Positions 32,453-41,011 of a stretch of DNA of 64,000 bases are shown here, in pieces. The stretch is taken from the NCBI GenBank assembly GCA_016932735.1, contig JAFGCI010000003.1, positions 1 through 64,000 of the forward strand. Direction: 5' to 3'. Both the position numbers and the translations under genes were made by a program. Origin of the DNA: Candidatus Aenigmatarchaeota archaeon (GTDB lineage Archaea; Aenigmatarchaeota; Aenigmatarchaeia; QMZP01; QMZT01). Below the pieces are notes generated by a model. The model saw nothing but the letters and a program-made list of their open reading frames with translations, was not told where the DNA came from and ran no database searches. The stretch's first letter is position 1; the number at the start of each line of letters is the position of its first letter.

Positions 32453-33712
32453 TCACTTGTAATCCGACCTTGTTGTGTATTCGCTTTTATGGACATATTC
32501 GCTTTTCATTGAATAGACGTCATCCGAGAAGTCCAGATTTTTTGTTGCGTATGTATCGTCTTTGTCCTGCTCTTCGCCGCCTTCTTCGTGAGATATTTTC
32601 ACGGAAGCTTCCCAGAACTCATAAGGAGGAGGTACATCCGACCCCTCGAGGTTGCTTGTCGCAAACCTCCAGACCTCTTTCCCGGATTCTGCATCGACCG
32701 CATAAAGATGGCAATCCCATGAATCGAAAATGAGGATGTTATTCCATAAGGCTGGGCGGTTGCATACCATTCCTTCGGTTTTGAACCTCCATAATTCGTT
32801 CCCGTTTTTATCGAGACAGTACATGTTACCGTCCTCGCATCCGGTATATATTCTGGTTTCCATTACGAGAGGGTATGCGGAGAAGACGCCTTCTGCCTGG
32901 AATCTCCAGAGCTCTTTTCCTTCCATTGTCATGGCATATAATATGCCGTCCCTACAGCCGTAATATAATATATTGCTGTAAACTGTTGCCGAGCACGTAT
33001 TTCCGTATTTGCCTGTCTTAAACCTCCAAATCTCCCGACCTGTACCGGCATTTACCGCATAGAGAAAGTTGTCGAAAGAGCCGAAATACACAAAGTCCTT
33101 ATATACGAGTATGGGTGATACATTATGGACTTCTCCTCCTGTCTTGAATCTCCAGATTTCCCGTCCGCTGTCTGCGTCAATACAGTATAGATGGCTGTCT
33201 GCAGAGCCTATGTAGACCTTCCCATTGTCGTAGGCGGGCGAGCTCGAAACCATGTCGCCTGTCTTGAATTTCCATAGAAGCCTGCCTGTTTCTGGTTCCA
33301 AAGAATAGACATAGCCGTCCTTTGAACCGAAATAAACCCCTTTCTCAGAGACTGCTGGTAGACAATAAGCAATTTTATCGCCTGTCCTGAACTCCCATAC
33401 CTTCTGGCCTGTATCCTTATTCAGGGCATAAATCGAGAAATCGGATGATGCGATAAAAATGGTGTCGCCTAAAACGGCGGGGGAATTTAGTATTATACCA
33501 TCATTTGTCGGGAATCTCCATAGCTCCGTTCCATTTTTCAGGGATACTGCATATACATTTTTGTCGGCTGAGCCGAAATAAACAATATCATCTATAACGA
33601 GCGGAATACTGTATATGCTTCCCCCGCCCTTTATCCGGAAGACTCTGTCGAATTTCCTGACCTTCTTAAGTTCCATCTCGTTTATTCCGAAATCGAATCC
33701 ATCAAAATCCAT
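32453..33712 (-). CDS. Eight-bladed PQQ-like beta-propeller with SEY-repeat tail
   Basis: 419 residues. Eight repeats of the type LYAVNAGTGREIWRFKTG run from about residue 45 to 355, the PQQ-binding-like (quinoprotein/BamB-type) propeller signature. There is no signal peptide, so it is probably cytoplasmic. The N-terminus (MDFDGFDFGINEMELKKVRKFDR) and the extreme C-terminus (SMKSEYVHKSEYTTRSDYK, a 6-residue K/R-S-E/D-Y-x-x repeat) are shared with two neighbours at 33717 and 37236. Four nucleotides separate it from the upstream paralogue, so they are cotranscribed. Ligand and role unknown. Confidence 0.82.
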   Translation of the reverse strand: MDFDGFDFGINEMELKKVRKFDRVFRIKGGGSIYSIPLVIDDIVYFGSADKNVYAVSLKNGTELWRFPTNDGIILNSPAVLGDTIFIASSDFSIYALNKDTGQKVWEFRTGDKIAYCLPAVSEKGVYFGSKDGYVYSLEPETGRLLWKFKTGDMVSSSPAYDNGKVYIGSADSHLYCIDADSGREIWRFKTGGEVHNVSPILVYKDFVYFGSFDNFLYAVNAGTGREIWRFKTGKYGNTCSATVYSNILYYGCRDGILYAMTMEGKELWRFQAEGVFSAYPLVMETRIYTGCEDGNMYCLDKNGNELWRFKTEGMVCNRPALWNNILIFDSWDCHLYAVDAESGKEVWRFATSNLEGSDVPPPYEFWEASVKISHEEGGEEQDKDDTYATKNLDFSDDVYSMKSEYVHKSEYTTRSDYK

Positions 33713-33716
33713 TAAA

Positions 33717-34991
33717 TCACTTATACTCTGAACTTGTTTTGTATTCGCTCTTATGAGCGTACTCCGATTTCATGCTATAAACATCAGAAGACATGTCAAT
33801 ATTCTGTGAAGTATATTTGTCTTCATCTGTTCCTGTCCAGTCTTCCTCTTCTACGTGCTTTCTTACTCTGGCCTCAAAAGCTTCGTTTGCAGGCGGGAGA
33901 TATGCCGTTTCCAATGTACTGGTCTGTATCCGGTAAAACTCTACTCCTGTTTCCGGGTCTAGACAATAAAAGTAGCAGTCCCACATTCCCATGTAAAGCT
34001 TTTCTTTGTGTATTACCGGCGTCGAGCCACTGATGTCATATTGGGTGGAATGTCTCCAGACTTCCTCACCCGCTTTCGTGAGCGCGAACAGTTCTCCACC
34101 ACTGTCAATGAATATCAGGTTCCTGTAGAATTCAGCTACAGCGGCTCCTCCAACCGTCCCGTTTGTATGGAATCGCCATATCTCGCGTCCTGTTCCGAAG
34201 TCTATCGCGTAGAACACATGGTCCCTTGACCCATAGTAGACAATGTCATCCTTGATGACAGCAGATGTTGTGTTTCCGTATTTGCCTGTTCTGAATCTCC
34301 ATACTTCCTTCCCGTCGGAAATCCGGACCGCATAAAGATAGCTATCCATTGACGCGAATAATACGATGCCGTCTTTTTCGGGAAATTCCAAAAGATTGAA
34401 AATCTCGTTTCCTGTCTTGAATCTCCATAATTCAGTGAAATCCGATCTTCTGAGACAGTAAAGGTTGCTATCCTGCGAGCCGAATATGATAACATCGTCC
34501 TTTACCAGAGGGCATGAAGAAAGTTCGGAACCGAAATTCTTCTTCTTTATCTCTTCACCGGTTTTTGCATCAAGCTCAGCAAGGAAACCGTTTCTCGCTG
34601 TCAGATAAACTTTTCCTTCAAAGACTGTCGGCTTTGCAATCATTTCCGAGCCTTCATTATACTGCCAGACTTCTTTACCGCTTTCAGAATCGACTGCATA
34701 AACCCTTCCGTCATAAGAGGGTATTATTATAAGGTTTTCAAAATTCGCAGGTGAATTGACTATCCTGTCACCGGTCTTAAACGTCCATTTGTAGTCCCTT
34801 TTCTCCGGATCCAGACAATATAAAATCCCGTCGAGAGCCCCGAAATATATCAGCCCATTCAGAACAAGCGCGCGGCAGAGTATGCTTCCGCCTCTTCCGA
34901 ACTTCCATCCGCGTTCATGTCTCTTTATCTTTACTATCTCAAAATCTTCCGAAACCGTGCCAAAATCATCAAACGAAAAAGAGAAGTCCAT
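33717..34991 (-). CDS. Eight-bladed PQQ-like beta-propeller with SEY-repeat tail
   Basis: 424 residues, paralogue of the downstream gene. Blades include LYAVRISDGKEVWRFRTGKYGNTTSA and FYAIDFGTGREIWRFHTNG; some blades (the third, LAELDAKTGEEIKKKNFG) are degenerate. N-terminus MDFSFSFDDFGTVSEDFEIVKIKRHERGW matches the group pattern; C-terminus is SMKSEYAHKSEYKTSSEYK. No export signal. First gene of a two-gene unit lying next to a tandem Lrp regulator gene. Confidence 0.82.
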   Translation of the reverse strand: MDFSFSFDDFGTVSEDFEIVKIKRHERGWKFGRGGSILCRALVLNGLIYFGALDGILYCLDPEKRDYKWTFKTGDRIVNSPANFENLIIIPSYDGRVYAVDSESGKEVWQYNEGSEMIAKPTVFEGKVYLTARNGFLAELDAKTGEEIKKKNFGSELSSCPLVKDDVIIFGSQDSNLYCLRRSDFTELWRFKTGNEIFNLLEFPEKDGIVLFASMDSYLYAVRISDGKEVWRFRTGKYGNTTSAVIKDDIVYYGSRDHVFYAIDFGTGREIWRFHTNGTVGGAAVAEFYRNLIFIDSGGELFALTKAGEEVWRHSTQYDISGSTPVIHKEKLYMGMWDCYFYCLDPETGVEFYRIQTSTLETAYLPPANEAFEARVRKHVEEEDWTGTDEDKYTSQNIDMSSDVYSMKSEYAHKSEYKTSSEYK

Positions 34992-35006
34992 GTTGAAATT
35001 ATCGGA

Positions 35007-36035
35007 TTAATAGTTAAAAGGCTGATCATTATTCCTATGTTCTATCTTGGCCATAGGGTAGAAATGAAATTTGTTTATTCTGTACATCTGAAGCACATTA
35101 TAGTTCGTAATTATATCCGAGAATTTCTCCTTGAACTCGAGTATTATTTCCCTGAACTGGGCGGCATTCTTAACTTCTATATTAGCTTCTATATCAAAAT
35201 TTCCGATGCTCTTATTCGAGAACCATATGTTAGGGTGCCTAGCGATGAACCAGTCCAGTGATTCTGCCCTTTCCTTGGACAGGTGATGCAATGTGATAAG
35301 TATCTTATAATGCATCTGTTCCAGTTTTTCATTATTCAGCACAATAGTATAACCCTGAATCACGTTGCTTTTTTCCATCTGTTTTATTCTGGATTTTACT
35401 GTATTTCTTGAAATTTTCAGTTTCTCTGATATTTCAGTGGTTGTTGTCCTTGCATCAGAAGCGAGAATGCTTAATATGCTTTTATCAGTCTCGTCGAGCA
35501 GGAAGGTCTCCGGTTTAGAACCGAAGGTGACAGGATTTTCCGCTTTGAAAACTCTTTGCTGTCTTTTCTCTTGAATCATATAGTCTCTTGGATAGAAACT
35601 GGCAAGAACCATAACATTTGTATCCATTTCAGCGATGTAATCCCCAAATCTGGCTTCAAGGTCCTTTAATTGATTATAAAGATGCAATGCACTTTCTGCT
35701 AATATATTGAAGTTCATATCGAAGTTCCCGTCTGTGGAGGATAACCATTCTACAAACGGGTGATTCCTGAGGAACTCGACTATTTCGCTTTCCTTTTCCC
35801 GATTGACATTACGGAGCCTTAAAAGTATTTTGTAAGGTGTATAACCAAGTTTAGCCACATCAATAACCATAAGGAATTTCTGAATTATATTATTATCAAG
35901 AAGTCTTTGAACCCTATAGGCGACGACCTGCTTGCTCATCCCGAGCTTCTTTGATATATCAGAGAGGGACTTTCTTGAATTGGTATCCAGTTCATAAATT
36001 ATTCTTTTGTCCCGTAAATCCAGTTTATATGTCAT
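35007..36035 (-). CDS. Tandem Lrp/AsnC-like transcriptional regulator
   Basis: 342 residues with two Lrp modules: residues 1-150 (YELDTNSRKSLSDISKKLGMSKQVVAYRVQRLLDNNII, then TDGNFDMNFNIL) and 175-342 (LASDARTTTTEISEKLKISRNTVKSRIKQMEKSNVI, then IGNFDIEANIEVKN). Both helix-turn-helix units look intact. Paralogue of 5692-6687. It is divergent from the radical SAM gene and flanked by propeller genes, so it may control that cluster. GGTAATGAT precedes the ATG. Confidence 0.85.
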   Translation of the reverse strand: MTYKLDLRDKRIIYELDTNSRKSLSDISKKLGMSKQVVAYRVQRLLDNNIIQKFLMVIDVAKLGYTPYKILLRLRNVNREKESEIVEFLRNHPFVEWLSSTDGNFDMNFNILAESALHLYNQLKDLEARFGDYIAEMDTNVMVLASFYPRDYMIQEKRQQRVFKAENPVTFGSKPETFLLDETDKSILSILASDARTTTTEISEKLKISRNTVKSRIKQMEKSNVIQGYTIVLNNEKLEQMHYKILITLHHLSKERAESLDWFIARHPNIWFSNKSIGNFDIEANIEVKNAAQFREIILEFKEKFSDIITNYNVLQMYRINKFHFYPMAKIEHRNNDQPFNY

Positions 36036-36138
36036 ATCATTACCAATACATTGAAAATTTATAAAATTACCATATTTCAGGTCTGTTTTTTTGTCGAATT
36101 ATAAATAAGCATATTATTGTCCATTGTAAATAGCAAAA

Positions 36139-36150
36139 GTTTAAAAAGAC
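36139..36150 (+). promoter_or_regulatory. TATA box for the radical SAM gene
   Basis: AGTTTAAAAAGAC centred about 36144, 26 nt before the ATG at 36170, giving a leaderless message. The 134-bp divergent region also contains the A/T-rich promoter of the tandem Lrp gene, so the regulator could act on both. Confidence 0.5.
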
Positions 36151-36169
36151 AGTATATAACTTTAATGAC

Positions 36170-37294
36170 ATGTCTACTGCAAAGAACGGAAGTGCCCAGA
36201 AATTTATAATTAAGGGAACCCCTTCTTATTATCAGATGAAAGGAGAAGAAACGGGTCCGTTTTCTTATATGACAATATGCCTTTTGGGGGTCACCAAAAA
36301 CGGCAAGCGCGTATGCAATAATAATTGTATATTCTGCAGCAACTGGGAAAGAGGCAGAATGCGGGCCGGAGATTCGACTTTAAGTAAAGAAGATTTTTCA
36401 AAAATAATACCAGCGTTCAGGAAGCTTGGCGGGAAAAGAATCGTGACTATGGGAGACGGGGAACCGCTTTATGGAGAAAACCTTGATTATATGTTAGAGA
36501 TTACAAAGATTGCAGGCGAGCATGGAATCGGGGTTACAATATTCTCTAACGGACGTCTGCTTACCAAAGACATTCTGAATTCATTTGACAGGCTTAATGA
36601 CGACGTTGTTTTTATAATTAATATCAATTCCCTGGACAAATACACATATGAAAAGACTATACGTGTTCCCGGCTCGTTCGAAGGCGTTATTGAAAATTCC
36701 AGATACTGGGCAGAGAGGAATGCGAGAAGAATTGAAATAACAGATCATGGGATAGTGTCCCAGTTTGCCATAACAATGGTCCTTTCCATAGCGAACGAGG
36801 GGAAAATTGAGGACATGAAGGAATTCGCGGAAAAATGCAATGCTGCATTCTTATGCACATCTCCGATGATGACCGGAAGTGCTGAAAAGAATAAGAGCCT
36901 GATTGCACCGGCTATAGGAGATATAAGAAGGCTCGAGCTTCTGTCCCAGAGATGGTCAACCACTAAGGGCCCGTCATCCAGGAATCTTTGCGGAACATGC
37001 GGTTATATAGGAGGATATGCCAGCGGGAAGAAATTATCCGCCGAGCCCGGAGGGATTACTTTTGACCTTTACGGGAATGCGAGACCCTGCGGATATCTTC
37101 TGGAAGGACTGGAATTCAACATCAGAAACAATGTTAAGACAGTCAGTAATGCTGTTGATGCACTTAAAAAGATGAATGAAATTGAGGATAAAATCCTTAA
37201 AGATATTTACGAAAAATTCGGTTTCGGGCCATGCCTCATGAGACATGAAAAATTGCCTGAGATTGAAGAATATCTGCAGAGCCTGCGGGCATAA
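36170..37294 (+). CDS. Radical SAM enzyme with C-terminal Cys cluster (SPASM-like)
   Basis: 374 residues. The radical SAM motif is VCNNNCIFCSNW (CxxxCxxC, about residues 46-57). It is followed by MGDGEPLYG (the GE/GGEPL motif) and IFSNGRLL. The C-terminal third has NLCGTCGYIGGYASG, ARPCGYLLE and FGPCLMRHE, five Cys spaced as in auxiliary-cluster (SPASM/twitch) enzymes that modify peptides or proteins. It lies between propeller genes and opposite a tandem Lrp regulator. Its 3' end overlaps the convergent third propeller gene by 59 nt. The substrate is unknown. Confidence 0.8.
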   Translation: MSTAKNGSAQKFIIKGTPSYYQMKGEETGPFSYMTICLLGVTKNGKRVCNNNCIFCSNWERGRMRAGDSTLSKEDFSKIIPAFRKLGGKRIVTMGDGEPLYGENLDYMLEITKIAGEHGIGVTIFSNGRLLTKDILNSFDRLNDDVVFIININSLDKYTYEKTIRVPGSFEGVIENSRYWAERNARRIEITDHGIVSQFAITMVLSIANEGKIEDMKEFAEKCNAAFLCTSPMMTGSAEKNKSLIAPAIGDIRRLELLSQRWSTTKGPSSRNLCGTCGYIGGYASGKKLSAEPGGITFDLYGNARPCGYLLEGLEFNIRNNVKTVSNAVDALKKMNEIEDKILKDIYEKFGFGPCLMRHEKLPEIEEYLQSLRA

Positions 37295-38579
37295 TAAAAT
37301 CAGTAAATGATATAAGTTCGGTAGCGTACTCGCTCTTATGCGCATATTCGCTTTTTGTCGAGTATTCCGATTGTGTGTAGTCGCTAAGGTTTATGTTCTG
37401 GAAGGCGGCTGAGTACTTTTCTTCTACAGATATTGTTTCTATCGTATCAGCGCTCTTCTTTATCTCTGCCTCCCATGCCGCATAAGGAGCGTCTATATCC
37501 GATATGACCTGCGAGCTTGTTCCAACTCTCCAGATTTCTTCGTTAGTATTGATATCAATTGCATACAGGTGGCAGTCCATTGAAGTGAAATAAAGAACGT
37601 TCCCAATTTTCAGCGGAGGGTTCCATGCAGCCGCATTGGTTCTGAATCTCCAGAGCTCGTTTCCGTTCAGGTCGAGACAGAATAAATACCCTTCCTCGCT
37701 TCCCATGTAAATTCTTTCATCGTATATTCTCGGCGCGACCCCGAGAAGGCTTCCTGCCTGAAATCTCCATATCTCGTGGCCGTTCATTGTTATCGCATAT
37801 AATATCCCGTCACGGCTCTGATGGTACAAAACATCTTTATACATAATAGCGGAACACGAATTGCCGTATTTTCCGGTCTTGAACCTCCATAATTCCTTGC
37901 CTGTTTCGGCTTTCAGTGCATAAAGGAAATTATCGTTTGATGCGACATATATTATATCATTATAAACATTGAATGGGGTCTCATTGAATATCTCGCCGCC
38001 CGTCTTGAATCTCCAGACGAGATGACCGGTCTTTTTATCAAGAGCGTAGAAATAGCCGTCATAAGAACCAATGAATGCCTTATCCTCGTAGACGGTAACA
38101 GGGACGCTTATTTCTGCACCCGTCTTGAACTTCCATAAACAATTCCCAGTCTTCTCTTCGAGGGCGTAAAGAAAACCGTCCTGCGAGCCGAAATAGACGA
38201 TGCCATCTGAAATTGCCGGAAAGCATCCTGAAACCTTTCCGCCCGTCCTGAACTTCCAGTGAATAGTTCCATCACTTGCATTAATAGAATATAAGAAGCC
38301 GTCATATGAGCCTATGAAGACTCTTCCGTTTGAATATGCAGGAGAGCTGGCGAATATCTGTCCGTCTGTCCTGTATTTCCATATTTCGCTTCCGGTTGCA
38401 GCATCTATTGCATAAACATACTTGTCGGCCGAGCCGAAGACAATCATATTATCAACCGCGATAGGTATGCTGTGTATGCTGCCTCCGTCCCCGACGCTCC
38501 AGCCCCTGTCAAATTTTTTTGCTTTCTTTATTTCTATATTGTCAGTTACTGTCTCAAAATCTCCAAATCCGAACTCCAT
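37236..38579 (-). CDS. Eight-bladed PQQ-like beta-propeller with SEY repeats and extra tail
   Basis: About 447 residues, third paralogue. Eight blades such as LYALEEKTGNCLWKFKTG and FYALDKKTGHLVWRFKTG. The SEY region is QSEYSTKSEYAHKSEYAT, three hexad repeats, but instead of stopping it continues for about 28 residues (ELISFTDFIMPAG...) that are antisense to the end of the radical SAM gene. Start chosen at 38579 (MEFGFGDFETV), which aligns with the N-termini of its paralogues and sits 26 nt from the TATA at 38605. Confidence 0.82.
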   Translation of the reverse strand: MEFGFGDFETVTDNIEIKKAKKFDRGWSVGDGGSIHSIPIAVDNMIVFGSADKYVYAIDAATGSEIWKYRTDGQIFASSPAYSNGRVFIGSYDGFLYSINASDGTIHWKFRTGGKVSGCFPAISDGIVYFGSQDGFLYALEEKTGNCLWKFKTGAEISVPVTVYEDKAFIGSYDGYFYALDKKTGHLVWRFKTGGEIFNETPFNVYNDIIYVASNDNFLYALKAETGKELWRFKTGKYGNSCSAIMYKDVLYHQSRDGILYAITMNGHEIWRFQAGSLLGVAPRIYDERIYMGSEEGYLFCLDLNGNELWRFRTNAAAWNPPLKIGNVLYFTSMDCHLYAIDINTNEEIWRVGTSSQVISDIDAPYAAWEAEIKKSADTIETISVEEKYSAAFQNINLSDYTQSEYSTKSEYAHKSEYATELISFTDFIMPAGSADILQSQAIFHVS

Positions 38580-38600
38580 AATCGATATTTTCATAAAAGG

Positions 38601-38610
38601 CTTAAAAAAC
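38601..38610. promoter_or_regulatory. Shared TATA-like element between divergent leaderless genes
   Basis: CTTAAAAAAC is centred at about 38605, almost exactly 26 nt from the start codons of the third propeller gene (38579, minus) and of the CDP-alcohol phosphotransferase (38631, plus). One element could direct both transcripts; alternative TATA-like stretches nearby are less well placed. Confidence 0.4.
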
Positions 38611-38630
38611 GACCTTCACCAATAATCTAT

Positions 38631-39230
38631 ATGTTCTACGGGAAAAGGGGAAGGTTCAAAAAGTATGAGGATTTAATAGGCAAGAACTTCGCAAAATTAG
38701 GTCTTTCCCCGAACCAGTGGACGATTGTTTCACTGATACTGGGCTTCGCTGCTTTCTATTCTGTAATGACGATGAATTTCATTGAGGCCGCTGTCATAAT
38801 CATAATAACAGCCTTTTTGGATGTGGTTGATGGCTGTGTGGCCCGAACAACTGGAAAAGTCAGCAAGAAGGGAGCTTATCTTGATACGATAATTGACAGA
38901 TATGTCGAATTCCTCATAATATTCGGGCTGTTCTTCGTCCCTCTTCAGGGCTTGTGGCTGCCTTTCCAGGCGTGGCTCTTCATTTATCTGTTCGGAGCCA
39001 TGATGACTACATATGCAAAATCCGCCGCCAAGGAGAAGGAACTGATAAAAGATGAACTGAAGGGCGGAATCCTTGAAAGAGCTGAAAGAATGATGATACT
39101 ATTCTTAGGAATCGTGCTTGCTGCATTCAGTATACAATTACTTGTTTACATAATAGCATTGCTTGCAATTCTTTCGAATTTGAGCGCTTTCCAAAGAATA
39201 AACAAAGTATGGAAAAATAAAAAATCATAA
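38631..39230 (+). CDS. CDP-alcohol phosphatidyltransferase family protein
   Basis: 199 residues from the ATG at 38631; the track start (38472) reads through the divergent propeller gene. The family motif DGCVARTTGKVSKKGAYLDTIIDR fits DG(x)2AR(x)8G(x)3D(x)3D exactly. Five to six membrane helices. It joins an alcohol (for example inositol phosphate, serine or glycerol phosphate) to a CDP-activated lipid, probably CDP-archaeol made by CarS at 63143. The acceptor is not determinable. Confidence 0.88.
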   Translation: MFYGKRGRFKKYEDLIGKNFAKLGLSPNQWTIVSLILGFAAFYSVMTMNFIEAAVIIIITAFLDVVDGCVARTTGKVSKKGAYLDTIIDRYVEFLIIFGLFFVPLQGLWLPFQAWLFIYLFGAMMTTYAKSAAKEKELIKDELKGGILERAERMMILFLGIVLAAFSIQLLVYIIALLAILSNLSAFQRINKVWKNKKS

Positions 39231-39425
39231 ATGCTCGTTTTCTCGCAGATAGCATTCTACTTTTCTAATAGCAGCCGGACCGATGTCAGTTTCAGATACG
39301 CCGGCAAGCAAAAGAACATCGGGCTGTAACCTGTAACAGTTTCTTGGCAATTTTTCAATGCCCATACCATTACAGTATTTACCGGATATAGCTAAAGAGC
39401 CTCCGCAAAAAATTCTTCCTTCCAT
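39225..39425 (-). CDS. Small hypothetical protein
   Basis: 66 residues from ATG 39425 (MEGRIFCGGSLAISGKYCNG), which has a GGTGAT ribosome binding site; the track start at 39470 is upstream of that site. Four Cys (FCGG, YCNG, NCYR, VECY) could bind metal. Ends overlapping the convergent upstream gene by 6 nt. No family recognised. Confidence 0.5.
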   Translation of the reverse strand: MEGRIFCGGSLAISGKYCNGMGIEKLPRNCYRLQPDVLLLAGVSETDIGPAAIRKVECYLRENEHL

Positions 39426-39482
39426 ACGAATCACCTTATACACGCTTTCCTCCTTAATTTTTATAAACATTTATTGAACCAG

Positions 39483-40022
39483 TCAATCCCATACAGGGCG
39501 GTGCCTGACTTTATTCATAAGCTTGTTAAGTTTTGTTATTTCTTCTCCAGAAAATCTCCAATCTATATGGCTGAACAGATCCTCATTAAGATTGAAAATA
39601 TACCATTCGTCCATATTATAACCGAAAATGTCCTTGATCCTCTTACTGTAAGACCTGGGTATGTTCTTTTCAGATCTTATACCGGGTCCTATGCTTCCTA
39701 AAGTGCTGTTTCCTATAGTCCCGTATCCCGTTTCAGGGTTTCCGTATACAAAAACGGAATGGGCGGGCCTCTGAATCTCACCTGATTGGCTTTCAATGAT
39801 ATCTCTGCTCGATGCAAGACTTAAAATTCTTGGCTTGTGGCCGAGCTGTTCGGCAAGATATGCGGCAACAAGAGCCTTTTCAATGCAGAGTCCGTATCCT
39901 CTCTTCATTACAGACTCCGCCGATCTGACAGAATAATGCTCAGCCGGATTCGACGACCCCAGCTTATCTACATATGACTGAACTTCTGATAAATCATGCA
40001 CGGTGATAGATTGTCTACCCAT
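39483..40022 (-). CDS. Transglutaminase-like (Cys-His) domain protein
   Basis: 179 residues. GYGLCIEKALVAAYLAEQLGHKPRIL followed by RPAHSVFVYGNPETGYGTIGN has the Cys helix and the His strand of transglutaminase/papain-like folds, with an Asp or Asn expected in the following strand. It could be a protease or amidase. TATA (TTTATAAATT) lies 26 nt upstream of the ATG. Assignment is by motif order only. Confidence 0.5.
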   Translation of the reverse strand: MGRQSITVHDLSEVQSYVDKLGSSNPAEHYSVRSAESVMKRGYGLCIEKALVAAYLAEQLGHKPRILSLASSRDIIESQSGEIQRPAHSVFVYGNPETGYGTIGNSTLGSIGPGIRSEKNIPRSYSKRIKDIFGYNMDEWYIFNLNEDLFSHIDWRFSGEEITKLNKLMNKVRHRPVWD

Positions 40023-40072
40023 TATATTGATTTGATTCTATAATTTATAAATACCACTTATAAGTAGTCTAT

Positions 40073-40858
40073 TTATATCTTTTTAATTATCCCAGGCATG
40101 GGCTCATAGCATACGCCTTCATTAAGAAGGTCGTTAATGACGGCTTCTATATCGGTGTCGTGGCCCTTTATTTTCGAGAGGAGTTCCGTGTATTTGATGC
40201 CGTCTTGCGAGACTTCGATTATCTTCATAATCTGCTTCCTGAGCTCGAGGCGGTCGTCTCCCGGCTCTTCAGACTTGTTTAGCGAAAGGCTTATCCAGTA
40301 GTCCTTTATGTCCGGATAAGTCCTCTTAATGTATTCAACAATATTGTTCTCGTCCTGATATTTCTCCCTCAGCTTGCTTATAATCTCTCCGGTTTTCTTG
40401 ACCCCTGCTATTTTTTCCGCAGTCTCTAACCTGTGCACAAGCTCTTCTTTATGTGTTATCTTCCTTATCAGTTCCGGCATTACATATATTTCCTCGTTGT
40501 ATTCTTTCAGCCTCCCTACAATGCTTATGAGGTCTCCGGTCTTTACCTTGTTCAGGATATCGAATGATTTCATCGCCTTCTCAATCCTGTTGGCTTCTGA
40601 CTGGTCTTTTGAATTTGATTCGAGCGGTTTGAAAGCCTTTATGCGGACTGTCTCCGTCGAGTCGTCTATCGTTATTGTGCGGAAGTTCTCATTCTCCGAG
40701 GTGAATGAAGCGACAACGGTCCCGACAAGCTCGACCCTGGAAACCTTCTCGCTGTAGAAAGTGACGGCATAACTAGGAACCATTCCTTCCTTTTTTACCC
40801 ATCTCCCATTGACAATATCCTTAACCCTGACCTTTCTTGCAGTCTGTCTCTCAACCAT
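40073..40858 (-). CDS. OB-fold protein, RPA-like single-stranded DNA binding
   Basis: 261 residues. An OB fold at about 25-125 (AVTFYSEKVSRVELVGTVVASFTSENENFRTITIDDSTETVRIKAF...GDLISIVGRLKEYNEEIYVMPELI) is followed by a helical linker and a C-terminal winged helix (TELLSKIKGHDTDIEAVINDLLNEGVCYE). This is the arrangement of archaeal RPA32/RPA-associated proteins. It probably binds single-stranded DNA in replication or repair. Confidence 0.75.
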   Translation of the reverse strand: MVERQTARKVRVKDIVNGRWVKKEGMVPSYAVTFYSEKVSRVELVGTVVASFTSENENFRTITIDDSTETVRIKAFKPLESNSKDQSEANRIEKAMKSFDILNKVKTGDLISIVGRLKEYNEEIYVMPELIRKITHKEELVHRLETAEKIAGVKKTGEIISKLREKYQDENNIVEYIKRTYPDIKDYWISLSLNKSEEPGDDRLELRKQIMKIIEVSQDGIKYTELLSKIKGHDTDIEAVINDLLNEGVCYEPMPGIIKKI

Positions 40859-40960
40859 AAAAAGAACCTTACTAAAACCATAGGTTCAAAATCTTTTAAG
40901 CATTTAACTTTTTCAGATTACCAGAATATTTGTTTTTTACATTTTCATGGGTAAAGCAAT

Positions 40961-40973
40961 CGTAAATATTACG
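40961..40973. promoter_or_regulatory. Palindrome upstream of Lrp gene
   Basis: CGTAA-ATA-TTACG, a perfect 5-bp inverted repeat just upstream of the TATA box (GCTTTATAAATTT, centred about 40987) of the Lrp gene at 41012. Lrp-type regulators commonly bind their own promoter; this is a plausible autoregulatory site. Confidence 0.4.
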
Positions 40974-41011
40974 AAAAAGCTTTATAAATTTACAGTATTA
41001 TAGTATTTCCT

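Noticed and set aside
32453-38579. Periodic repeats in propeller genes as DNA-level repeats
   Set aside because: The periodicity is explained by eight protein blades in each of three open frames.
39460-39490. TTGAACC motif that could mark a minus-strand tRNA T-loop
   Set aside because: Flanking sequence forms no T-stem or acceptor stem.
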